A stretch of 64,000 nt of DNA, taken from assembly GCF_009184425.1 (NCBI RefSeq), contig NZ_WELG01000001.1:1611870-1675869 (forward strand), given 5' to 3'. Every line of letters begins with the position of its first letter. Position 1 is the first letter of the stretch. The DNA is from Flagellimonas olearia (lineage in GTDB: Bacteria > Bacteroidota > Bacteroidia > Flavobacteriales > Flavobacteriaceae). The position numbers were made by a program, and so were the translations under genes. This document shows, one piece after another, positions 26,815-35,217 of the stretch. A model generated the notes under the pieces. The model worked only from the letters and a program-made list of their open reading frames with translations, searched no databases and was not told the DNA's origin.

Positions 26815-27639
26815 ATGGATGCATTGAACCAAAGCATTGAGGCCCATTATCTCAAGGAAAATCTTTATGGGGAGATTTTAAACAGATTGAAGGAGAAGGG
26901 CGTGGACCTAAATCACGTACAACGCAGTGACATTGCCGGGGTGGACGAGTTCCATGTACGTGGGGCCGCAGTCTCCAAGGAATTGGCATCCACCATTCCC
27001 TTAAAAGGTCTGAAGATATTGGATATGGGCAGCGGTCTTGGAGGTCCTTGCAGACTACTTGCGGACGAATATGACTGCCATGCCACAGGGATAGACTTGA
27101 GTACAGAGTTTGTCCATACAGCCAATGCCCTGTCCAAATTGGTAGGGCTTTCCCAAAAGACCCATTTTGCACAAGGCAGCGCCACAGAACTTCCTTTTGA
27201 AGACAACTCCTTTGATGTGGTCTGGACCCAACACGTGCAGATGAACATTCCGGACAAACAGAAATTTTACAGCGAAGCGTACAGGGTGTTACGCCCTGAA
27301 GGGCATTTTTTGTTCTACGATATTTTCAGAAAAAACGATGACCTTGTTACCTACCCCATGCCATGGGCGGCCCATGAAGGATTAAGTTTTCTCTTCAAAG
27401 GTGAAGAAATGGCGAAAATAATGGCAGAACTGGGCTTCACTTTGAAATCAAAAACAGACCAAACCGAAGCTGGTATTGAATTCTTCACCTCTCTTTTAGC
27501 CCGAATCAAGGCATATGGACCTCCAACTCTGGGGTTGAATGTTCTGATGGGGGAATCCACCAAACCAAAGCTTACCAACCTTTTGGAACACTTTCAGAAA
27601 GGCGTATTGCTATTGGAAAGCGGTGTTTACCAAAAGTAA
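26815..27639 (+). CDS. Class I SAM-dependent methyltransferase
   Basis: 274 residues. After an N-terminal helix (SIEAHYLKENLYGEILNRLK) comes a Rossmann methyltransferase core: motif I ILDMGSGLGGPCRLLA near 69, the acidic ribose-binding GIDLS near 93, QGSATELPFEDNSFDVVWTQ near 122 and the AYRVLRPEGHFLFYDIF post-motif. The nearest named relatives are UbiE/glycine-sarcosine type small-molecule methyltransferases; the substrate cannot be read. It stands alone behind a 124-bp gap holding a small hairpin (ATCCCA-TTCAC-TGGGAT at 26777-26793), and it ends 3 bp from the convergent rny gene. Confidence 0.85.
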   Translation: MDALNQSIEAHYLKENLYGEILNRLKEKGVDLNHVQRSDIAGVDEFHVRGAAVSKELASTIPLKGLKILDMGSGLGGPCRLLADEYDCHATGIDLSTEFVHTANALSKLVGLSQKTHFAQGSATELPFEDNSFDVVWTQHVQMNIPDKQKFYSEAYRVLRPEGHFLFYDIFRKNDDLVTYPMPWAAHEGLSFLFKGEEMAKIMAELGFTLKSKTDQTEAGIEFFTSLLARIKAYGPPTLGLNVLMGESTKPKLTNLLEHFQKGVLLLESGVYQK

Positions 27640-27642
27640 GCC

Positions 27643-29214
27643 TTATTTAGCCACGTTCACCGAACGGGTCTCACGGATAACCGTGACCTTTACCTGACCC
27701 GGATAGGTCATATCCGTCTGTATCTTCTGCGAAATTTCAAAGGAAAGTTCAGCTGCCTTGTCATCGTTTACCTTTTCACTTTCCACGATTACACGAAGCT
27801 CCCTACCGGCTTGAATGGCGTAGGCCTTTTGCACTCCATTGAATCCAAAGGCAATATCCTCCAAATCCTTCAAACGTTGAATATAGGAGTCCAATACTTG
27901 TCTACGGGCTCCCGGGCGGGCTCCACTAATGGCATCACAGACCTGAACGATGGGTGATATCAAAGTAGTCATTTCAATCTCATCGTGGTGGGCTCCAATC
28001 GCGTTGCACACTTCCTTCTTTTCACCATACTTCTGGGCCCATTGCATTCCCAAGATAGCGTGTGGTGTTTCCACTTCTGCTTCGGCCAACGGCACTTTTC
28101 CAATATCATGCAAAAGTCCAGCACGCTTGGCAATTTTTGGGTTAAGTCCCAATTCGGCTGCCATTACCCCACAAAGTTTGGCCACTTCCCTAGAGTGCTG
28201 CAATAGGTTCTGGCCATAGGAGGAACGATATTTCATCCGCCCGACCGCCTTGATCAATTCAGGGTGTAGACCATGGATACCCAAATCTATGACGGTACGC
28301 TTTCCTATTTCGGCAATCTCTTCATTGATTTGCTTCTCGGTCTTTTTAACGACTTCTTCAATACGTGCCGGGTGGATTCGTCCATCGGTCACCAAACGGT
28401 GCAAGGACAGACGGGCAACCTCTCTCCGTACCGAATCGAAACAGGATAGGATAATGGCCTCTGGCGTATCATCCACAATGATTTCCACTCCCGTGGCCGC
28501 TTCCAAAGCCCTGATATTTCTACCCTCACGTCCAATGATGCGTCCTTTGACGTCATCGGACTCCAAATTGAAGACAGAAACACAGTTCTCCACAGCCTCC
28601 TCAGTACCGATTCTTTGGATAGTATTGATTACAATTTTCTTGGCCTCTTGTTGGGCAGTAAGCTTGGCCTCTTCCAACGTAGTTTGCAGATAGGCCATGG
28701 CATCCGACTTTGCGGTTTCCTTCAAGGATTCCAACAATTGGCTCTTGGCATCCTCAGCGGAAAGCCCTGAAATCACCTCCAATTGTTGCACTTGGCTTTT
28801 ATGCAATTTTTCAACTTCGGATTGTTTCTTTTCAAGGATTTCACTTTTATAGTCAACCTCCTTGATCTGCTGCTCCAATCGTTCGTTCAATTTTTTATTC
28901 TTGGCGAGTTCACTGCTTACCTGCGACTCTTTATCCCTGGTCCTCTTCTCCGCCTCACCGATCTTCTTATCCTTATTGATGATGACCTTCTCATGCTCGG
29001 CCTTTAGTTCCAAGAACTTTTCCTTGGCCTGGAATATCTTATCTTTTTTAATGCTCTCTCCCTCCTTCTGTGCCTCTTTTACAATATCCGATGCCTCTTT
29101 TTTGGCATTGGATATCACTTTGGTAGCCTTTCCCTTCTCCATCATCTTGGCTATGGCAAATCCTATTGCCAGCCCTACAACAGCCGCCGCAACAATTATT
29201 ATGATATTATCCAT
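27643..29214 (-). CDS. rny: Ribonuclease Y
   Basis: 523 residues, the normal length. An N-terminal membrane anchor ([20 protein letters not shown], 4-23) is followed by a long coiled coil (about 30-190), a KH domain with [20 protein letters not shown] near 223, and the HD domain with [24 protein letters not shown] and the [10 protein letters not shown] segment. RNase Y is a membrane-bound endoribonuclease that starts mRNA decay. It is the last gene of a minus-strand group (coiled-coil protein, zapA, ncRNA, rny). Only 19 bp lie between the T tract of the ncRNA and its ATG, so its promoter must be inside or upstream of the RNA gene. Confidence 0.95.
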   Translation of the reverse strand: MDNIIIIVAAAVVGLAIGFAIAKMMEKGKATKVISNAKKEASDIVKEAQKEGESIKKDKIFQAKEKFLELKAEHEKVIINKDKKIGEAEKRTRDKESQVSSELAKNKKLNERLEQQIKEVDYKSEILEKKQSEVEKLHKSQVQQLEVISGLSAEDAKSQLLESLKETAKSDAMAYLQTTLEEAKLTAQQEAKKIVINTIQRIGTEEAVENCVSVFNLESDDVKGRIIGREGRNIRALEAATGVEIIVDDTPEAIILSCFDSVRREVARLSLHRLVTDGRIHPARIEEVVKKTEKQINEEIAEIGKRTVIDLGIHGLHPELIKAVGRMKYRSSYGQNLLQHSREVAKLCGVMAAELGLNPKIAKRAGLLHDIGKVPLAEAEVETPHAILGMQWAQKYGEKKEVCNAIGAHHDEIEMTTLISPIVQVCDAISGARPGARRQVLDSYIQRLKDLEDIAFGFNGVQKAYAIQAGRELRVIVESEKVNDDKAAELSFEISQKIQTDMTYPGQVKVTVIRETRSVNVAK

Positions 29215-29233
29215 TTCGATTATGTTTGGTTAT

Positions 29234-29406
29234 AAAAAAAAAGCCCACATTGGTCGAAGTTTTGTACAAACTCCAAATTACAGGTTTAGGGCTAACAAGC
29301 TGCTCAAGGATCCCTATACAGGTAGGGCCTGCTTTTACAACCTAAACTCACCCTCTTGAATTATAATAGTGTTGAGTTTGTCAAAAAAATGATACCAACG
29401 TGGGCA
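29234..29406 (-). ncRNA. ssrS: Structured ncRNA between zapA and rny, probable 6S RNA
   Basis: On the minus strand GCCCACGTTGG (29405-29395) can pair with CCAATGTGGGC (29253-29243), an 11-bp closing stem with one G-U pair, followed directly by nine U residues (29242-29234). Inside are a 7-bp helix AAACTCA/TGAGTTT (29379-29373 with 29350-29344) and a hairpin CCCTA/TAGGG (29327-29323 with 29316-29312) extended by AGG/CCT and AAGC/GCTT. No ORF fits. A roughly 173-nt RNA with its ends paired, interrupted inner helices and a zapA neighbour (ssrS also lies beside zapA in E. coli) fits 6S RNA, which mimics an open promoter and binds RNA polymerase. An attenuating rny leader is the alternative. Confidence 0.7.
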
Positions 29407-29430
29407 GTAACATTGTTTATTTTAAAGAAC

Positions 29431-29724
29431 TTATTCCCCTAGTTTGGAATATACCAAATCGTTCAGGGCCTTGAGCCGTTCCATGGCGGCCTTTGTTCCT
29501 TCGGACTGGTCTATTCCGCCTTGCTCTATTTTTGAAGCGAACTGTAAGGCACACATGGCCAAAACGTCCTGCTTGTCCCGAACCGCATAGTTTTGCTCGA
29601 ACTTTTTGACCAAACTTTCTATGTTTTTGGCCGCTTTCCGCAATCCTTCCTCCTGTTTGGGATCTATCGTCAACGGATACACCCTATCAGCAATGGAAAG
29701 CTTTATTTTGAGCTTTTCTTCCAT
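29431..29724 (-). CDS. zapA: Cell division protein ZapA
   Basis: 97 residues: LKIKLSIADRVYPLTIDPKQ forms the N-terminal beta region, then EEGLRKAAKNIESLVKKFEQ and a C-terminal coiled coil (MCALQFASKIEQ...MERLKALNDLVYSKL). ZapA tetramers crosslink FtsZ filaments at the division septum. It follows the coiled-coil gene by 13 bp and precedes the 6S-like RNA, a gene order that supports the identification despite the low sequence conservation of the family. Confidence 0.88.
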   Translation of the reverse strand: MEEKLKIKLSIADRVYPLTIDPKQEEGLRKAAKNIESLVKKFEQNYAVRDKQDVLAMCALQFASKIEQGGIDQSEGTKAAMERLKALNDLVYSKLGE

Positions 29725-29737
29725 CTTATCGGTACTA

Positions 29738-30028
29738 TCAATCCGCTAACTTGGCAATGCAAACATCCAGTTCACGGATCAACGTATTTATTTTGAGCTT
29801 AGCTTCTGTTTTGCTAGTATTACTACCCAGCATCGTGTTTGCCATTTTTAAGGAATTGTACTTTTCTTCCCATTCCAGAACGGCTTCCTGTATGCGTTTG
29901 TTTTCTTCCTTTTCCAGGTTCAATTCTTCTTTCAACTTGGCATTGGCCTGATGCAACAATTCCATTTTGTGCAACAGTTTGCTCACTTTGTTTTCCAAAG
30001 AATCAACAATCTCAACAAGTTCGCCCAT
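29738..30028 (-). CDS. Small coiled-coil protein upstream of zapA (ZapB-like)
   Basis: 96 residues, almost entirely heptad-patterned helix: LVEIVDSLENKVSKLLHKME, LLHQANAKLKEELNLEKEEN and a C-terminal LKINTLIRELDVCIAKLAD. No enzyme motif is visible. Size, composition and cotranscription with zapA suggest a ZapB-type septal partner, an inference from context. The start at 30028 (MGELVEIVDS) is preferred; an ATG at 30040 is also in frame. A TAACTTTG box lies upstream. Confidence 0.7.
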   Translation of the reverse strand: MGELVEIVDSLENKVSKLLHKMELLHQANAKLKEELNLEKEENKRIQEAVLEWEEKYNSLKMANTMLGSNTSKTEAKLKINTLIRELDVCIAKLAD

Positions 30029-30054
30029 ATATGCAAACATCAATGCGTATCACA

Positions 30055-30085
30055 CAAAGTTAACCAACCTTGGGTAACTTCGCAA
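30055..30085 (-). promoter_or_regulatory. Promoter of the coiled-coil/zapA group (TTG-N20-TAACTTTG)
   Basis: On the minus strand TTG (30085-30083) and TAACTTTG (30062-30055) are 20 nt apart; the predicted transcript start is near 30051, about 20-25 nt before the ATG at 30028. Confidence 0.6.
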
Positions 30086-30195
30086 TACTTTTTGGATTTA
30101 TTCTTAAAGCACTAATTTAACCCCATGGACCCATGTTTGACCCTTTTTACAAATCAAAACATTGGTTATTTTCGTATTTAATTATAAAACATTGT

Positions 30196-31887
30196 ATGCG
30201 TCTCAATTTTTTTGGAGTCTTCTTTTTGCTTTCCCTGATACTTGTTGCACAAGAAAAATACCCTACGAACACTTTTCGGTCCCCTTTGGAAATTCCAATG
30301 GTCCTTGCCGGCACTTTTGGGGAGTTACGGTCCAACCACTTTCATTCCGGAATAGACATAAAAACCCAACAACGGGAAGGTCTGCCCGTTCTCGCGGTTG
30401 CCGATGGCACCGTGACCCGGATAAAAGTTTCGCACTGGGGGTACGGGAAAGCCCTCTATATAGCGCATCCTAGCGGACACACCTCGGTTTATGGCCACCT
30501 AAAAAAGTTTGGTCCCGAAATAGAAGAGTACGTAAAAAAAATCCAGTACGACAAACAGTCCTACGAAGTGGAAATATTCCCTGAATATGGCGAGTTAAAG
30601 GTTGATAAAGGTAACATTGTTGCATTTTCCGGAAATACAGGGGGATCCTCCGGCCCACACCTCCATTTTGAACTACGAAGCAGTGTTTCCGAAAAACCTA
30701 CCAACCCCCTACTCTATGGTTATGAGGTAAGGGATGCCACAGACCCTTCCTTGGTGGGACTCTTTGCCTATCCCCTATCCAATGACGCTTTGGTGAATCG
30801 GAGCGCCCAAAAAATACAGCTGAATTTTACCAGACAAGCCGATGGTTCTTTTTTGGCCGATAAGGTCACTGCCCTTGGCACCATAGGTTTTGGAATCAAC
30901 AGTTTTGACCGTCAAGACATGGCCGCCAACCAAAATGGCGTCTATGCCGTTAAGCAAACCGTAAATGGCCGGGTCTATCTGGAGTATGATTTTGAATCGT
31001 TCTCCTTTGGAGAGACGCGGTACATCAACACCCTGATAGACTATGCCCATTTTGGTAAATATCGGCAGCGCATCCAAAAATGTTTCAAGGAACCTTATAA
31101 TCATCTAAGCATATACAAAACCCTCTACAACAATGGAAAAATAGATATTGAAGAGGGGATGTCCTATACCGTGGAATTGCTGATTTCCGATATAGAGGGC
31201 AACGAAACCAAACTCGTCATCCCGGTTGAAGGAAAGCAAGAGGCCGTTAAAATCAAAAAAGATGATACCACCACCAAGGATTTTATCATTGCGGACAAAC
31301 CCAACAACTTTGACCTTGGGGCTGCCAAGGTCTACTTTCCCGCAAACACCTTTTATGAGGATTTTTACATGAGCCTGCAAAAAGGCAAGGACACCATTAC
31401 CATACACGACAACAGTGTTGCGGCCCACCGAAACTTCACCATCAGCTTTGACCCCTCCCAATACCCTTTGGAGGAAAGAAGACAATTGTTCATAGCCCGT
31501 TTGGACGACCACATGAGACCCTCCTATTCCAAAACCTACAAGCGGGACGGCTCCTTTACCACCCGAACACGGGCTTTGGGCATGTACACTCTGGTAAAGG
31601 ACAGTGTTGCCCCTACCATATCCCCAAAAAACTTCAAGGAGCAACAATGGCTGAGCAATTATAGCTACCTGAGCTTGAAAATTTCGGATGACCTTAGCGG
31701 AATAGACACCTATTCCGCCACCATTAATGGCAAATGGGTCTTAATGGAGTATGAACCAAAAACGAATACCATTACCTACAATTTTGATGACAAGATCTTG
31801 AACGACACTCAATGTGAGCTCAAAGTAACCGTTACGGATAATGTAGGCAACTCCAGTACCTATACGGGCACCTTTTTTAGAAAATAA
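30196..31887 (+). CDS. Exported M23-family (LytM-type) metallopeptidase
   Basis: 563 residues with signal peptide MRLNFFGVFFLLSLILVAQ. Near residue 50 the M23 domain begins: SNHFHSGIDIKTQ (zinc ligands His and Asp of HxxxD), VLAVADGTVTRIKVS, YGKALYIAHPSGHTSVYGHL and SSGPHLHFEL (the HxH). All LytM zinc residues are present, so it may cleave peptidoglycan cross-links. The C-terminal 350 residues are beta-rich, with a late Ig-like segment (LKISDDLSGIDTYSATINGK). Open frame extends to 30133, but the ATG at 30196 gives the signal peptide. A TonB-receptor remnant follows 4 bp later. Confidence 0.88.
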   Translation: MRLNFFGVFFLLSLILVAQEKYPTNTFRSPLEIPMVLAGTFGELRSNHFHSGIDIKTQQREGLPVLAVADGTVTRIKVSHWGYGKALYIAHPSGHTSVYGHLKKFGPEIEEYVKKIQYDKQSYEVEIFPEYGELKVDKGNIVAFSGNTGGSSGPHLHFELRSSVSEKPTNPLLYGYEVRDATDPSLVGLFAYPLSNDALVNRSAQKIQLNFTRQADGSFLADKVTALGTIGFGINSFDRQDMAANQNGVYAVKQTVNGRVYLEYDFESFSFGETRYINTLIDYAHFGKYRQRIQKCFKEPYNHLSIYKTLYNNGKIDIEEGMSYTVELLISDIEGNETKLVIPVEGKQEAVKIKKDDTTTKDFIIADKPNNFDLGAAKVYFPANTFYEDFYMSLQKGKDTITIHDNSVAAHRNFTISFDPSQYPLEERRQLFIARLDDHMRPSYSKTYKRDGSFTTRTRALGMYTLVKDSVAPTISPKNFKEQQWLSNYSYLSLKISDDLSGIDTYSATINGKWVLMEYEPKTNTITYNFDDKILNDTQCELKVTVTDNVGNSSTYTGTFFRK

Positions 31888-31891
31888 CAGC

Positions 31892-32322
31892 TTGATTCAC
31901 CCCAAGTCCATAGCCGTATTTTTAGTGATGCTTTGGACGGTGACGTTCCAAGGACAAATAGCCACGATTTTTGGTGCTGTTTTGGATGAAAATCATTCGC
32001 CCGTACCCAATGCAAATATTATTTCCGGAAATAAAGGGGCAATACAGATCCCTACGATTTTCAGAATAGATTAAGAGATTATAGAAGGGCCAATATGGGA
32101 ATTTCCTATATTTTTGCAAACGAAAAAAACAAACATCCTGAAGGACATTGGCTCCACATGTTCAAGGAGTTCACTGTTGGTTTTGAAATTTTCAATGTGT
32201 TCAACAACCAAAATTCCATAACCAATACCTGGGTGAGGGACGTAGATACCCATAGGCAATTTGCCGTACCCAATTACCTGACAAGCCAGGTCCTTAATCT
32301 CAAGTTTGAGATGCGATTTTAA
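31892..32322 (+). pseudogene. TonB-dependent receptor remnant with a large internal deletion
   Basis: Two pieces of one gene remain. The 5' piece (31892-about 32035, TTG start) encodes a signal peptide (SIAVFLVMLWTVTFQGQ) and the beginning of a CarboxypepD_reg-like domain (IFGAVLDENHSPVPNANIIS). The 3' piece, in another frame and open from 32035, encodes the last about 95 residues of a TonB-dependent receptor barrel: DPYDFQNRLRDYRRANMGIS, FTVGFEIFNVFNNQNS and a final aromatic strand ending LNLKFEMRF. The junction lies around 32031-32041. A normal receptor has some 700 residues between these parts, so about 2 kb was lost with a frame change. The product is presumably non-functional. Confidence 0.8.
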
Positions 32323-32331
32323 ATGCAACTG

Positions 32332-32982
32332 ATGAAAAAAATCCTTCCTCTTATCCTGTTTTTCACCGTTTCGTTGGCAATGGCCCAGAAGAACATCTAT
32401 GAGAACATAAATTTTGACGAACTCACCGAAGACCATCGTGTGCTGGCCATCATCCCTTTTATTGCCCATTTGGAACTCAAGGAAGCTGTGGACCGTGATG
32501 AACTAAAAACATTGGCCCAGAGGGAAGGGTATGCGGTACAGAATGCTTTTGAAACCTATTTTTCGAAACGGAAAAAACGGAAAAAGTTCAATGTAGACTT
32601 TCAAAATGTAGCCAATACCAATGCCATTCTTGCCCAGAACGGCATCGATTACAACAATCTTGACATCCATACCACCCAGGAGCTGTGCAACATTCTCAAA
32701 GTGGATGGCATTATCAGCGGCAACCTCAACCTCAATATCCTGTTATCCGAAGGAGTACCCACCAATTTTAGTCTCTTGGACTACTTCAGTGGAGATGCCA
32801 ATTATGGTAGGATCGGGGTAAAGATAAGCGATGGTGAAACCGGAAAGCTGTTATGGAAATACGAAAACGAAATCACCAAAAAAACAGGCAAGAACACCAC
32901 GGAACTCATTGACAAGATGATGAAAACCGCTTCACGAAAATTCCCTTACGACAAAGAAAAGAAGCGCAAGAACAAAGGGTGA
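32332..32982 (+). CDS. Exported protein of unknown function
   Basis: 216 residues with a clean signal peptide (MKKILPLILFFTVSLAMAQ). I do not recognise the family. The mature part is mixed alpha/beta and strongly basic near 75-85 (KRKKRKKF) and at the C-terminus (KEKKRKNKG). LCNILKVDGIISGNLNLNIL and IGVKISDGETGKLLWKYENE resemble the alternating strand pattern of periplasmic proteins that define a nucleotide-independent lipoprotein-like fold, but this is only a pattern. It starts 9 nt after the TonB-receptor remnant, so it was probably cotranscribed with that receptor. An ATG three codons earlier (32323) is also possible. Confidence 0.6.
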   Translation: MKKILPLILFFTVSLAMAQKNIYENINFDELTEDHRVLAIIPFIAHLELKEAVDRDELKTLAQREGYAVQNAFETYFSKRKKRKKFNVDFQNVANTNAILAQNGIDYNNLDIHTTQELCNILKVDGIISGNLNLNILLSEGVPTNFSLLDYFSGDANYGRIGVKISDGETGKLLWKYENEITKKTGKNTTELIDKMMKTASRKFPYDKEKKRKNKG

Positions 32983-34131
32983 TCAACTCTCGGCGAACTC
33001 CTTGAGCACCCCAATGGTATAATCCAGTTCTTCCTTGGTGTTGTATTTGGAGAAGGAAAAACGCAAAGAAGGCTTTTCCAATTCCGTATCCGAAAGAATC
33101 TCGGTAAGTACATGCGACCCTAAATTGCTGCCAGACTGGCAAGCACTTCCTTTGGAACAGGCAATCCCTTTCATATCCAAATGAAACAACAACATCAACC
33201 CCTTCTGTTTATCAAATGGCAAACGCACATTGACCAGGGTATAGGTGCTTTTCTCCATATCTCCGGAAAGCCCGTTGAAGACGACATCGGGAATTTCTTG
33301 TTGTATTTTTTCTATAAAATATTGCTTTAGCTCTCTGACCAACTGGGTTTCTTCCTCTAAATCTTCATAAGCCTTAATAAAAGCCTCTTCCAAGCCCACA
33401 ATATTATGAAAAGGTTCGGTGCCCGCCCTATGCCCACGTTCTTGGGAACCCCCAAAAATCAATGGTTTCAATCCCGAGTTTTTTCGGATAAAGGCAAAAC
33501 CTATTCCCTTTGGCCCATGAAACTTATGGGCTGCAGCGGTCATAAAGTCTATGGAAATTGTTTGCACATCCCATGGATAATGCCCAATGGATTGTACGGT
33601 GTCGGAATGAAAAAGTGCGCTGTGTTCCTTGCATAGGGCACCAATGGCCTCTATATCAATAATATTACCTATCTCGTTGTTGACATGCATTAAACTGACC
33701 AACTTTTTGGATTCATCCTGTTTCAAAAGACGTTCCAAGTGATCCACTTTAGGATTACCCACCTCATCCAAGTCCACATAGGCCACGGTAATACCATACT
33801 CCTTTTCAAGTTCTTCGGCGGTATGGAGCACGGCATGATGCTCTATTTTGGAAGTGATGATGGTTTTGACATCCAAATCCCTTACGGCACAACGCAAAAT
33901 CATATTGTCCGCCTCAGTTCCTCCAGAGGTGAATATAATTTCCGAAGGTTGGGCGTTCAAGGTTTTGGCAATGGTTTTGCGTGCTTTTTCCACTGCTGTC
34001 TTGGCGGATCTACCGTAACTATGGGTAGAGGACGGATTACCGTAGAATTGGGTAAGCGCCTCTTGCATCCGTGCAATTACCTCATCCCTTACCTGCGTTG
34101 TGGCAGCGTTGTCCAGGTATACTTTTTGCAT
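32983..34131 (-). CDS. Cysteine desulfurase (NifS/IscS family)
   Basis: 382 residues of a fold-type I PLP enzyme: MQKVYLDNAATTQV start, FTSGGTEADNMILR near 72, SKIEHHAVLHTAEELEKEYG near 97, FHSDTVQSIGHYPWDV near 172, the PLP lysine in TAAAHKFHGPKGIGF near 200, and the catalytic cysteine loop CSKGSACQSGSNLG near 322. It removes sulfur from cysteine for Fe-S cluster or thio-nucleoside synthesis. No isc/suf/tRNA-thiolation genes are adjacent, so the acceptor is unknown. The stop codon abuts the stop of the convergent gene (TGATCA). Confidence 0.9.
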   Translation of the reverse strand: MQKVYLDNAATTQVRDEVIARMQEALTQFYGNPSSTHSYGRSAKTAVEKARKTIAKTLNAQPSEIIFTSGGTEADNMILRCAVRDLDVKTIITSKIEHHAVLHTAEELEKEYGITVAYVDLDEVGNPKVDHLERLLKQDESKKLVSLMHVNNEIGNIIDIEAIGALCKEHSALFHSDTVQSIGHYPWDVQTISIDFMTAAAHKFHGPKGIGFAFIRKNSGLKPLIFGGSQERGHRAGTEPFHNIVGLEEAFIKAYEDLEEETQLVRELKQYFIEKIQQEIPDVVFNGLSGDMEKSTYTLVNVRLPFDKQKGLMLLFHLDMKGIACSKGSACQSGSNLGSHVLTEILSDTELEKPSLRFSFSKYNTKEELDYTIGVLKEFAES

Positions 34132-34156
34132 AGTCCAGTTGTCAAGTTAAGTGGGT

Positions 34157-34164
34157 CAAAAATA
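34157..34164 (-). promoter_or_regulatory. -7 box for the cysteine desulfurase gene (TATTTTTG)
   Basis: TATTTTTG on the minus strand lies 25 nt before the ATG at 34131. Confidence 0.5.
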
Positions 34165-34229
34165 GGGGAAATAAAGTTAATTTCTTTTAAAGTAAATCCT
34201 AGGTTTGGGGTATTATATTGGAATTGCTT

Positions 34230-34237
34230 TAAATTTG
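34230..34237 (+). promoter_or_regulatory. -7 box for the adjacent lipoprotein gene (TAAATTTG)
   Basis: TAAATTTG ends 4 nt before the ATG at 34242, so the transcript should be leaderless or nearly so. A TTTG lies 22 nt further upstream (34204-34207). Confidence 0.55.
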
Positions 34238-34241
34238 GCGC

Positions 34242-35216
34242 ATGAGAAAACTTTTCTTTTTAGGTGTTTGCTTTACAATGTTTTGGTCTTGCAGTGATGG
34301 TGACCTACAAATCGAGGCTATTGATTTTGACGAAGGCTCCATTCAGTTCTGTTCGGGCCAAGAGGACATTGAAACCACATTGTTCTTCAAAATAAATACC
34401 AGTGAGGCCCTAATCTTGGACCTCCAGTCCAACCTTATAAAAAATGAACCTTCCCAAAGTCCCATTACCAGTAGCATAGGCAGTCAATCCAGCTTGACCT
34501 ACAGGTTTTTTTCCGGGGAGGTGGCCAGTTCCTATTTCTGTAGTGAAATCCCCCCAGCTTCCCCAACGGTCATTGAAGAGATCAATGCAACCGATGGAGT
34601 GGTCCAAATCATAAGCACCTTGGATACAGTGACCCGATCCACCAAAACCTACAACCATGTCTTTACCATTACCGAGGTTGTATTGACCAATGGGTCCAAT
34701 GAAAGCATCATAGATCAAACCGGAATAGATTTCGGAGATTACGAGACCAGTGTGGAGAGCAGTGTTGGACTCATTTTCACCAACTTTGAAGATGTTTCCA
34801 TCGACTCATGTGGGGTCTCCAACGACCAAATTGTATTATCAAAGGTTCTTAAAGACGAGTTCCTCTCTTTGACCATGCCCATCTCTTTGTTGGAAAATGT
34901 AGAAACCGGGGACACTCCCAGGGAAATGGATTTATCCGAAACTATAGTGTTCAGGAATGGTATTTCCGGTTCCATTTTGTCTTCGGAAACCGTTTGTGCT
35001 GGAATCGATACCTCAGAACTTAAAAATGAGTTTTCCACCACGGAAGGCAAGATATCGGTAACCACCACCGCATCGGAACCTGATGAAAATGCCATTGTGA
35101 CCTACACACATACCATTTCATTGACCAATTTTGTGCTTCAGGACATGAATGGTTCCAGTGCCGGCACATTTGAGGAAGCCTATGTTTTTGGTACGTTCAC
35201 CACTACCTCGGAATAG
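34242..35216 (+). CDS. Lipoprotein of unknown function
   Basis: 324 residues, lipoprotein signal MRKLFFLGVCFTMFWSC with Cys17, then an acidic, Ser/Thr-rich, beta-predicted chain with no recognised motif. Two similar halves are suggested by repeated features: CSGQEDIETTLFF against SCGVSNDQIVLSK, and the paired SSETVCAGIDTSELK and SSYFCSEIPPASPTVIEE segments, each followed by a VTRSTKTYNHVFTIT/ENAIVTYTHTISLT beta stretch. It should be anchored to the inner or outer membrane. It ends 1 bp from the stop of the convergent Smr gene, and its transcript appears leaderless. Confidence 0.7.
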   Translation: MRKLFFLGVCFTMFWSCSDGDLQIEAIDFDEGSIQFCSGQEDIETTLFFKINTSEALILDLQSNLIKNEPSQSPITSSIGSQSSLTYRFFSGEVASSYFCSEIPPASPTVIEEINATDGVVQIISTLDTVTRSTKTYNHVFTITEVVLTNGSNESIIDQTGIDFGDYETSVESSVGLIFTNFEDVSIDSCGVSNDQIVLSKVLKDEFLSLTMPISLLENVETGDTPREMDLSETIVFRNGISGSILSSETVCAGIDTSELKNEFSTTEGKISVTTTASEPDENAIVTYTHTISLTNFVLQDMNGSSAGTFEEAYVFGTFTTTSE

Positions 35217-35217
35217 C

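Noticed and set aside
31892-32322. Two separate small genes (an exported 60-residue and a 75-residue protein)
   Set aside because: Both pieces match opposite ends of one TonB-receptor gene and adjoin at a single point, which fits deletion better than two genes.
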